NCBI GenBank assembly: GCA_002398825.1
Contig: DHBS01000032.1
Span: 1-28,984 of the forward strand
Length of the DNA: 28,984 nucleotides
DNA from: Syntrophomonas sp. UBA4922
GTDB lineage: Bacteria; Bacillota; Syntrophomonadia; Syntrophomonadales; Syntrophomonadaceae
Direction of reading: 5' to 3'
This document shows, piece by piece, positions 7,420 through 14,518 of the stretch (its first letter is position 1; every line of letters starts with the position of its first letter). A model generated the notes under the pieces. The model had not been told where the DNA came from, did not search any database, and saw only the letters and a list, made by a program, of their open reading frames with translations. The position numbers and the translations under genes are program-made.

Positions 7420-7980
7420 ATGACCATGCATGCTGATAAAGAGAAGATCGCAAATGCTATCAAAATCCTGAACAAAATGGCTAATGGGTTAAATCCGGTT
7501 TCAGGCGAGAAATTGGATGAGAATTGTTTTCTTCACGATCCCCGCATGATAAGATGCCTATTCTTCGTGCAGAATGTTCTAAATCAAGTTGTCAAAGGAG
7601 AGGCTGCCGGCAGAGGCAAAATGGAATTCAGCATAACAGCCGAAGAAAAAGATCGTATTGAGTTTCCGGATGGCTTGATCGGAGTAAACGCTTTTGCCAG
7701 ATGCGTCAATAATGTCATCGACCTGAGCAGAAGCCGTAAGATAACCGGAATGGAAATCAACAAGCAATTAAAGCAGATGGGGATTCTGAGCGAGGAACTC
7801 CTCGAAGACGGCAAGAAACGAACCAAGATCAATGAGAATTCCCACCAATACGGAATCGAGACGATGAGAAAAAACTATAACGGCGTTGAATATGATATGG
7901 TCTGTTTCAATGATGCCGGGAAGCAGTTTTTGTTAGACCATCTTGAAGAAATAGCCGCAGCGAAAGCTAAAGAAACCTGA
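7420..7980 (+). CDS. Uncharacterised cytoplasmic protein
   Basis: About 186 residues, soluble, with no signal or membrane segment. The N-terminus contains NGLNPVSGEKL followed by a helix (HDPRMIRCLFFVQNVLNQVV). An NG.NP.TGE start of this kind recurs in small bacterial proteins of unknown function that often end in a DNA-binding-like helical region. The centre (GVNAFARCVNNVIDL, then MEINKQLKQMGILSEEL) could be helix-turn-helix-like. The start is uncertain: the ATG at 7420 has GGAAGG close upstream, while the first ATG of the frame (7387) has none nearby. It follows the SLH gene by about 120 bases but shares no evident function with it. Confidence 0.6.
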   Translation: MTMHADKEKIANAIKILNKMANGLNPVSGEKLDENCFLHDPRMIRCLFFVQNVLNQVVKGEAAGRGKMEFSITAEEKDRIEFPDGLIGVNAFARCVNNVIDLSRSRKITGMEINKQLKQMGILSEELLEDGKKRTKINENSHQYGIETMRKNYNGVEYDMVCFNDAGKQFLLDHLEEIAAAKAKET

Positions 7981-8070
7981 TGAAATACAATATATGCAAA
8001 GTATTGAGGTTGGATTAACGAATTGCCGAAATGAATACGAAGAAATAATTAAACCCAATTGTAATCAAAT

Positions 8071-8178
8071 TTGGCAATAGATGCCGGGCGGAATGAGTGT
8101 GAGCCTATCGCTCTCATAGATACCGAGATTGAACTGAATAGCGGCAAGATACTGGACATCGGCACCCAAGCTATTTAA
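8071..8178 (+). pseudogene. Exonuclease-like N-terminal fragment
   Basis: A short plus-strand frame ending in TAA at 8176-8178 reads PIALIDTEIELNSGKILDIG. This resembles the first strand and DTE/ILDIG motif of DEDD exonuclease domains (DnaQ-like), which in some Clostridia sit at the start of RecQ-like helicases. Only about 30 codons survive and no start with a ribosome site is visible. The rest of 7981-8290 holds only the hairpin at 8161-8191. Confidence 0.3.
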
Positions 8179-8191
8179 GAGCCTGGGTGCC
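8161..8191. repeat. Strong inverted repeat (stem-loop)
   Basis: GGCACCCA and TGGGTGCC form a perfect 8-bp stem. It extends past one mismatch by three more pairs (GCT/AGC) around a 7-base loop. No T-run follows on either strand, so it is not a classic intrinsic terminator. It lies between the convergent 7420-7980 gene and the Fic gene and could still slow transcripts from both sides. Confidence 0.5.
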
Positions 8192-8290
8192 CTATTCTTA
8201 CCCAAGAAGTACCATAGAATATGATATCTGCAAGTGTTATTTCCTTGAAATCGATACAATATTTTTCTTATCCATCGTGATGCCGGTAAT

Positions 8291-9346
8291 TTAATGGTCC
8301 GTATTACGGATATATGCGGTATTTTTACCGGCACCCGTCTTAATTATATAACCCTCTTTCACCAATGCCGCCAAAGTTATCTCGACAGTCGAGGTGCTTA
8401 TATCCGGGCATTTTTCCAGAATCATACGCTTCGACAGCTTTTGCAGGGTATTGTCAAATAGCTTACGGATCCTTTCCGGTTTGGAAAGATTGCGGTTTTG
8501 CATCAATTCTACCCTGGCCGAAAACTCTTTGTAGGCGCTCAAAATGACCTCCAGGTAATACCTGACAAACGGCAGGTAGGAGTTCTTTCCCTCGTGCCAC
8601 TCAATTGAGCTGTCCTGCAATACCTCGTAGTAGGTTTCCTTGGTTTTTTCGATTATCATCTCGAGACTAATGTACTTGCCCACAATATATCCTGAACGGT
8701 AAAGGAGCAGAAGAGTCAACAGGCGGCTCATGCGTCCGTTGCCATCGTTAAAGGGATGAATGCAAAGAAAATCCAAGACGAACATGGGGATCAGCAGCAA
8801 TGGATCGTATTTTTCAGCATTGACTGCATCTATAAAAGTATTGGTCAGGCGGTCAACAGCATCTGGAGTTTCAAATGCCGTCAGGGGTTTAAAGCGTATG
8901 TTGCGTTGGCCGAATGCATCTGTTTCAGTGATAAGATTATCCGAATTTTTGAATTTACCACCGATAGATGACGGACTGAACTGGTACAGGTCTCTATGCA
9001 ACTGTAGTATTACATTGGTACGAGGCGCCATATAATCATAGCTTTCATGGATCAGTCTCAGTACCTCCCGATAACCAGCGATTTCACGCTCCGAGCGGTT
9101 GCGCGGCTCCGCCTTGAGCTTTACCAAAGCATCCAAGCGCTCATCTGAGGTATAGATTCCTTCGATTCTATTGGAGGACCCGGTGCTTTGGATTATAGCA
9201 ATTTCAAGCATTGCTTCTAATACATCGGCCTTCGCTTCAATAAACAGTTCTTGTTTTCCTTTATATTCATGAATTGCTGAGATCAAATTCATTAATTCAT
9301 GGTTCATTAATTCATTCGGAACGGATGTATAATCAAATTCCCTCAC
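8291..9346 (-). CDS. Class II Fic-domain protein (probable AMP transferase)
   Basis: About 351 residues. The Fic active-site motif HPFNDGNGRMSR lies at about residues 197-208 with the catalytic histidine, the phosphate-binding GNGR and the final arginine all present. An N-terminal inhibitory helix with the S-x-x-x-E-G signature (SNRIEG, about 58-63) makes it class II: the glutamate blocks productive ATP binding until relieved. The C-terminal region (about 290-345, RMILEKCPDISTSTVEITLA) looks like a winged helix, common in this Fic group. The GTG at 9346 is preferred because AAAGG lies nine bases upstream; the ATG at 9355 abuts that site. Fic enzymes usually attach AMP to Tyr/Ser/Thr of target proteins; the target here is unknown. 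Confidence 0.88.
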   Translation of the reverse strand: MREFDYTSVPNELMNHELMNLISAIHEYKGKQELFIEAKADVLEAMLEIAIIQSTGSSNRIEGIYTSDERLDALVKLKAEPRNRSEREIAGYREVLRLIHESYDYMAPRTNVILQLHRDLYQFSPSSIGGKFKNSDNLITETDAFGQRNIRFKPLTAFETPDAVDRLTNTFIDAVNAEKYDPLLLIPMFVLDFLCIHPFNDGNGRMSRLLTLLLLYRSGYIVGKYISLEMIIEKTKETYYEVLQDSSIEWHEGKNSYLPFVRYYLEVILSAYKEFSARVELMQNRNLSKPERIRKLFDNTLQKLSKRMILEKCPDISTSTVEITLAALVKEGYIIKTGAGKNTAYIRNTDH

Positions 9347-9493
9347 CGCGAACATCCTTTCTGCACAAGGAAAATGGTTATGCACAATATTAACCCCAAA
9401 ATATGCAGAAGTCAATCGATACAGGGTAGAATAAAAGTTTTTCTTTCTGCACAATTATAGAATTCTAGAGTATAGATACCTTCGTTTTATGAA

Positions 9494-9750
9494 ATGAGGG
9501 TATCAGCATTGGCCAGTGCAAGCGAAATTGATTTTATAAAAAACTATCTTCACAACTCTGGACATGAAAGTATTTTTTCTTGTGTAATCGGATCAATCAA
9601 GTACGCTCTGAAGAGAGACAAAAGACGATCGATTATGCAATTAAAGTGCTAGAAGAGAAAACCACTTTGGGAAAAGACGGCATATTTTTTTTCTCGGCTC
9701 TCGATGCTCTGGAGGGTCGTCTGGATAATGATGAGGAAAGAATCATTTGA
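9494..9750 (+). pseudogene. Dynamin-like GTPase fragment, frameshifted
   Basis: Two overlapping frames read as one domain piece. SASEIDFIKNYLHNSGHESI is in one frame. After a T-rich run at about 9571-9579, FFLCNRINQVRSEERQKTID and GIFFFSALDALEGRLDNDEE follow in another, to a TGA at 9748-9750. This matches the middle of a bacterial dynamin GTPase domain: NRIN corresponds to the guanine-specificity N-[KR]-x-D motif, and FF.SALDALEG..NDEE follows it. The P-loop, the stalk and the membrane-binding paddle are absent, so it is dead. Bacterial dynamins remodel membranes and often occur in pairs; no partner is seen here. Confidence 0.65.
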
Positions 9751-9767
9751 CGTTCGGCGCATCCGCA

Positions 9768-10007
9768 TTATCCTTTTTGAGCGCCGCTCCCACGGCTTTT
9801 GGACAGGTATTTAATAAATTCCGCCGGACTATAAACGAGAATTTTACCACAGGCTGGAGGAGGAAAATGCTTTTTGTTGCCGGTTATTATTAGGGTTCCA
9901 GGCGCAGCCAGGGCCGCTTCCAGAAATGGTTCGTCGTCCGGGTCGGGGAGGTGTATCGTTAGAGGAAAGGCCGTAACCATTATTCCCGAATCTTTTATAT
10001 CTTCTGG
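9768..10007 (-). pseudogene. COG1569-type PIN toxin, C-terminal fragment
   Basis: The minus-strand frame contains LPDPDDEPFLEAALAAPGTL and ITGNKKHFPP, ending VYSPAEFIKYL plus a short tail. DPDDEPFLE...A.....L.TGN..HFP...SP.EF is the characteristic C-terminal half of the PIN-domain toxins classed as COG1569. The N-terminal half with the first catalytic aspartate is missing: an in-frame TAA closes the frame near 10010. No antitoxin gene adjoins it. It is a probable relic of a toxin-antitoxin pair. Confidence 0.6.
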
Positions 10008-10236
10008 AAATTAAAATCAATTTCATTTTACTTGTAGGGCACGCAGAACCGTACCCTAGTGCCCCACAGGATCGTTTCAGCACTGGGCTTTCTCCCAGGC
10101 CGCAAAAACATAGGATATAATAACATATACAGCGGATAGAACGCAGCCGCGTTGCTCTGTAATTTAATGGCGGTTTGATAAATTTTGCCTGCTGGGGATT
10201 ATACGGACTCAGTTGCGGGCATGAGGTGGTTATGTC
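10008..10236. other. Intergenic stretch upstream of topoisomerase III
   Basis: I see no gene here. The region is expected to hold the topoisomerase promoter, but no confident -35/-10 pair stands out. GAGGTGG at about 10222-10228 is the ribosome site of the following gene. Confidence 0.4.
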
Positions 10237-12159
10237 ATGGCCAAACCATTATACATCACGGAAAAACCTTCGGTGGCGGGCAGCTTTGCCAGCGTGTTGG
10301 GTATAGAAATAAACAAGTCTGACCGGGGCCGGGGCTATGCCGAAAATGGCCAGGCCATAATAAGCTGGTGCTATGGCCATCTGGTAACAATGGCTTACCC
10401 GGAGGAATACGATCCCGCCTATAAATCGTGGCGGGTAGAGCATTTGCCGATCATACCCCGGGAATTTAAATATAAGATCATTGATAATGTTGGAATCGAA
10501 AAACAGTTTGAGGTTATCAGACAACTGATGCACCGTCAGGATGTGAGCATGATCTACTCCTGTACCGACAGCGGACGCGAAGGTGAGTATATTTTTCGCC
10601 TGGTCTATCAGCTGAGCGGCGCCGATAAACCCGCCAAACGGGTGTGGATTTCCTCGCAGACCGAAGATGCGGTGAAAAAGGGCATTGAAGCCGCCAAGGA
10701 CCTCAGCGAGTACGATTCCCTGTCCCAGGCGGCTTATTGCCGGGCCAAAGAGGACTGGTTGTTTGGCATGAATTTCAGCAGGATCTATACCTGCCAGTAT
10801 GGCCAGCAATTGTCGGCCCGATTGAAAGAGAAGAAACGATCGGTCATCGCCATCGGGCGGGTTATGACCTGTGTTCTGGGATTAGTGGTCAACCGGGAAC
10901 TGGAAATCAGAAACTTCGTGCCCAAAATCCATTATGGGGTGGCGGCCAATTTTTTGTCTCAGGACAGCGGTGTTGCCTACAAAGGTAAATGGCAACCCCA
11001 AACAGCCAAAGGGGCAAAGCCTGCCGATACACTTGAGGACGATGAAAAATACCTCGGTCAAGAGGAAGCTCAGAATATTATCGACAAGTTGCAGGGGCAT
11101 GAAGCCACCGTGAACAAGGTGGAGATCAAAGTCAAGAAGGAGCCGCCGCCGCTGCTTTTCAATCTGGCCGAGCTGCAATCCGAAGCCAACAAAAAATACA
11201 AACTGCCGGTCGATAAGACCCTGGCCATCGCGCAGAGCCTGTATGAGAAAAAACTCATCTCTTATCCCAGAACCGACAGCCGGGTATTGTCCAGCGATAT
11301 CGTTGCCGAACTGCCCCGGGTCCTAAATGGTTTGTATAAGAATGCCGCCTTCAAGGATGCGGTTATAAGAATCAAGGAGTTTGGGAAACTCACTATCGAT
11401 AAATCCAGCAAGAGGTTTGTGGATGACAGCAAGGTGACTGACCATTACGCCATCATCCCCACCTATGTAAGCGCCGATCTGTCCAGGCTGGATCCTGACA
11501 GCCGCAATGTATATAACTTGATCGTGAAAAGGTTTCTGGCCATATTCTATCCGCCTGCGATATACAACACGGTGAAGATAGAAACCGAAATCAAAGGGGA
11601 GATCTTTGTCGCCAGCTCCAAAACCCTCAATGATGCCGGCTGGAAAGAGATCTACGAAATATCCCCGGCAAAAAATGAAGAGGATATCTCCACTTCCCCA
11701 CTTCATTTGCTCAGCAAAAAAGAAAAGTGCGCCACCACCGCTTTGGATTTAGAGCAAAAAGAAACCAAACCACCTTCCCGGTTTTCCGACGCGGCATTGA
11801 TTCTGACTATGGAAAAAGCGGGGAAGTATATAGAAAACGAGGAGCTCAGAGAGCAGATAAAGACCTGTGGCATTGGCACCTCTGCCACCCGTGCCGGCAT
11901 CATCAAGAAGCTTCAGGATATCGGCTACATCAAAATCAATGCCAAGACCCGGATTGTTACGCCCGAGCCCAAAGGGGAGGTGATCGTTGAACTGATCCGC
12001 CGATCCGCCCAAGAGTTGTTGAACCCTGTCCTTACCGCCAGTTGGGAAAAGGGCTTATCCATGATACAGAATAAGGAGATCACCGCCGAGGTGTTTGAGG
12101 CCAAGTTGGAGAGCTATATAACCCGGACCATTGCCAAGGTCAAGAAAATTGGGATATAA
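10237..12159 (+). CDS. topB: DNA topoisomerase III (type IA)
   Basis: A 640-residue type IA topoisomerase of the TopB branch. The TOPRIM domain is N-terminal, with the catalytic glutamate E9 (YITEKPSVA) and TDSGREGE at about 110-117. The second TOPRIM acidic position is glycine here, as often seen in Gram-positive TopB. The active-site tyrosine is Y343 in LISYPRTDSRVL. The C-terminus ends soon after the core (ATRAGIIKKLQDIGYI and a short helical tail), with no cysteine zinc fingers. The enzyme cuts one DNA strand through a 5'-phosphotyrosine link and decatenates replication or recombination intermediates, usually with a RecQ-family helicase. It is a monocistronic gene with GAGGTGG eight bases before the ATG. 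Confidence 0.95.
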   Translation: MAKPLYITEKPSVAGSFASVLGIEINKSDRGRGYAENGQAIISWCYGHLVTMAYPEEYDPAYKSWRVEHLPIIPREFKYKIIDNVGIEKQFEVIRQLMHRQDVSMIYSCTDSGREGEYIFRLVYQLSGADKPAKRVWISSQTEDAVKKGIEAAKDLSEYDSLSQAAYCRAKEDWLFGMNFSRIYTCQYGQQLSARLKEKKRSVIAIGRVMTCVLGLVVNRELEIRNFVPKIHYGVAANFLSQDSGVAYKGKWQPQTAKGAKPADTLEDDEKYLGQEEAQNIIDKLQGHEATVNKVEIKVKKEPPPLLFNLAELQSEANKKYKLPVDKTLAIAQSLYEKKLISYPRTDSRVLSSDIVAELPRVLNGLYKNAAFKDAVIRIKEFGKLTIDKSSKRFVDDSKVTDHYAIIPTYVSADLSRLDPDSRNVYNLIVKRFLAIFYPPAIYNTVKIETEIKGEIFVASSKTLNDAGWKEIYEISPAKNEEDISTSPLHLLSKKEKCATTALDLEQKETKPPSRFSDAALILTMEKAGKYIENEELREQIKTCGIGTSATRAGIIKKLQDIGYIKINAKTRIVTPEPKGEVIVELIRRSAQELLNPVLTASWEKGLSMIQNKEITAEVFEAKLESYITRTIAKVKKIGI

Positions 12160-12334
12160 AGGGCTTTTTCTGGTAATGCCAATTTCCTGGAGCATCCAGA
12201 ATGATTGAAAAAACAAAAGAAATGCATTATATGAGTGAGGCATTTTGAAATCTAAAATCAAACATAATTTCTGATAAGCCAAAGGGGAAACTTTAACCAG
12301 AATATTATGCTTTGACCAGAGCTTCGATATAACC

Positions 12335-13165
12335 TTAACCCAATACCCAACGATAGAATAAAGCAATACTTATCGCCAATAAAGCGCTGAGTAAAGTGCC
12401 AATAAAATAGTATTCCGCAAAATCTTTGTTATTGAATTCATAGAATCTCATGGCCGTTTTGGTTCCGTATATTCCTATCAGGACCTCGTAGGCACCGGAA
12501 ATAACAGCCAAAAAAGTCAGGCTTCTTTCAAGATTACCGATATAGCGTCCCGTTTTCTTGTAATTTTCTTTATTATTTATTGGATTTGAGAGCTCCGGAG
12601 CTGTCTCGGCGCCGTCGTCGTTATATTTGTTGATTGCGACTTCTTCATTGACAGGCCCTTTAATAGTTTCCAGAAACAATCTTATAAAGATGTTCGAGAA
12701 ATCCGTGATTAATATGATGCCAATGATAACGAAAATGACGGTTTCAAAAAAATTGCTAAGCTCAAAAGATTGTAAGACTGTCAATATGGACGATTTACTC
12801 AGCCAGTTTATTATCAGGATGATAATCGATATATGAAGGGCCTGGTCCAGCATAAAAATCAAAGCCCTATTATTGATACCGATACATTCCCAGCAGGGTT
12901 TCTTCCAGTCAATAATTAGATGACTGACGGCCAGTAATGTGGCGATCAAAAACAACCATTTGATGTCTGAGTAATGAAGACCAAAAACTAAGATAACTAT
13001 GACGCCCAGGTAAAGCAGGAAATGAATGGATGCGTGAAACAGCAGCGACTGTACCTCTTGCGATGTTTTGCCGCCGCCGTTTTTCTTCTGGGCCATATCT
13101 TCGTCTTGGAAGACGAAATCCCCGGCAAAATGAGCCAACAATAAAAGCAGGAATAACTCCAACAT
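12335..13165 (-). CDS. DUF3307 membrane protein
   Basis: About 276 residues. The N-terminal region LLLLLLAHFAGDFVFQ and the later HLIIDWKKP and FMLDQALHI patterns identify the DUF3307 family. Several hydrophobic helices follow, including pairs around residues 50-85 and 110-170 and a C-terminal pair ending in FYRWVLG. The ATG at 13165 is chosen because AGGAGAGGT precedes it at good spacing; the ATG seven codons earlier has no such site. It lies about 140 bases downstream of the SatD-family gene on the same strand. These two families are frequent neighbours, which suggests a shared function. Its biochemical role is not established. Confidence 0.8.
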   Translation of the reverse strand: MLELFLLLLLAHFAGDFVFQDEDMAQKKNGGGKTSQEVQSLLFHASIHFLLYLGVIVILVFGLHYSDIKWLFLIATLLAVSHLIIDWKKPCWECIGINNRALIFMLDQALHISIIILIINWLSKSSILTVLQSFELSNFFETVIFVIIGIILITDFSNIFIRLFLETIKGPVNEEVAINKYNDDGAETAPELSNPINNKENYKKTGRYIGNLERSLTFLAVISGAYEVLIGIYGTKTAMRFYEFNNKDFAEYYFIGTLLSALLAISIALFYRWVLG

Positions 13166-13301
13166 CCGGCGTACCTCTCCTGGCATATATAAGTTAACAG
13201 CTTAAATATAGGCATTATAAGATAAAAACTTATGCTTTTACTATAAGTTTGACGACCGCAAGGTTGACAGCTGTCTGAAAATATAAGCAATAGACTGATA
13301 T

Positions 13302-13967
13302 TTAGCGGTTATTAGCGGAAGAATGATAACCGAACAGAGTGTTTAGGAGCTGTTTGACATTTCCTTCTGCTTCCCTGATTTCAGCTATCCTGCTTTTATA
13401 CATCATTTGGCTTACGGCGGATTGTGAAATCCCTAATTGGGAAGCGATTTGCACTTGATTCATATTGGCCCTAATGCAGGCATGAATCAGTTTATTTTTA
13501 TCGGACCACAAATTCCGAACCTGCGACAGCAATAACAGCGATGTATTCACAGCTAATCTGGAATTGTCCGCTGGCGGACTATGAAATATTATTACATGTC
13601 CTTTATATTTGTGAGCTTTGTCCATAGCCTCCCGGGCCTCGTAAAAGGCAGGCCCGTCCATACCGAGAGCCACATCGTTGATTTTAGTGCTGATGCTCCC
13701 ATAACCGACTCCAAATCTTATTTGAACAGGCTCTATTGCTTCTACAATATCAGTAATAATATCAAATAGCAGATTGGTGGGCCTTAATAGACCCTGGAAT
13801 TCGTCGCCTAGAGTAATCAAAAATTTCGATATGACGACTTGTGAGTATCGTTCATTAATATTGTGCAGCGTTGACTCCAGTTTGTCTTGAATAGCTTCGC
13901 GGTCGGTGATTGATTTTGACTTTACAAGGTCGCCAATGATAGCAAGATAAGTATTGTCAGGTTCCAT
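13302..13967 (-). CDS. SatD-family protein
   Basis: About 221 residues. The N-terminal part (AIIGDLVKSKSITDREAIQD, then LGDEFQGLL and RFGVGYGSI) matches the SatD family, named from an acid-tolerance locus in Streptococcus mutans and resembling a nucleotide-cyclase-like fold. The C-terminus has a clear helix-turn-helix (QVQIASQLGISQSAVSQMM, about 175-195), so a regulatory role is plausible. The ATG at 13967 follows GGGGGAAA at normal spacing. The frame extends 12 codons further upstream without a better site. It is probably co-transcribed with the downstream DUF3307 gene. Confidence 0.82.
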   Translation of the reverse strand: MEPDNTYLAIIGDLVKSKSITDREAIQDKLESTLHNINERYSQVVISKFLITLGDEFQGLLRPTNLLFDIITDIVEAIEPVQIRFGVGYGSISTKINDVALGMDGPAFYEAREAMDKAHKYKGHVIIFHSPPADNSRLAVNTSLLLLSQVRNLWSDKNKLIHACIRANMNQVQIASQLGISQSAVSQMMYKSRIAEIREAEGNVKQLLNTLFGYHSSANNR

Positions 13968-14185
13968 TGTGATGTTTTCCCCCAGAATCCAAGCCTTACA
14001 CAAAGGCTTAAAAGCCTATGCTATTTAAAACGCACTTTGTTACATATTATATCCATAAAGTGGAACCGTGGCGAGGACTGGGCCGCTGTTTCTGATTCAT
14101 CGTAAATATCGGCCGGCAAAACAATCTCCTGCAACTGCAAACTGATTTCATATGGGTAACGGAAATGCGCTGCCCCCCAAAGCCC

Positions 14186-14389
14186 TCATTCAAATAAAAT
14201 CGGCTGGCCGCCGGTTGGGTTTTCTGTGCCGCTTTTCTGCTGATGAGGGGACTCTTCCTGATCCGGCTTCAATCTGAACGGATAAAGAGGACACTTATTC
14301 ATCGGGCATAACGCCACTTCTTTCTTGCTATGATTAGAACACTGCAGGCAATAAGCCCTGATCGCCTGTCCCATCGTCCGTTTGATCAT
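14186..14389 (-). CDS. Small four-cysteine putative zinc protein
   Basis: A 67-residue protein with a conserved-looking motif: AIRAYCLQCSNHSKKEVALC followed by PMNKCPLYPFR. Two CxxC-like pairs could bind one zinc ion. Similar short proteins (RAYCLxC...CPxxxCPLWPFR) occur widely in Gram-positive genomes and phages without a known function. The C-terminal 25 residues are polar and likely disordered. AGGAGGAAGACA precedes the ATG. An in-frame open stretch continues for 54 codons after the stop. Confidence 0.7.
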   Translation of the reverse strand: MIKRTMGQAIRAYCLQCSNHSKKEVALCPMNKCPLYPFRLKPDQEESPHQQKSGTENPTGGQPILFE

Positions 14390-14518
14390 TGTCTTCCTCC
14401 TATTGATACCAGATTATTTGATAAAAAATGGGGTGACAAATGGGCCTGACGCCCTTTTTGCCACCTTTTTCCGCTCCCGCAAACAGAGCCAACAGTCTGA
14501 CGGTTCTCTGTTTGTCTG

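Noticed and set aside
8065..8334. 89-codon minus-strand frame next to the Fic gene
   Set aside because: It overlaps the Fic C-terminus, has no ribosome site and no family features.
10573..10590. Glycine in place of the second TOPRIM aspartate in topoisomerase III (TDSGREGE)
   Set aside because: The D-x-G form is common among Gram-positive TopB proteins, so it is not evidence of inactivation.
14186..14188. Possible selenocysteine or read-through at the TGA of the four-cysteine protein
   Set aside because: No convincing SECIS-like stem-loop was seen directly after it, and the family does not use selenocysteine. Kept only as a low-interest open-frame observation.
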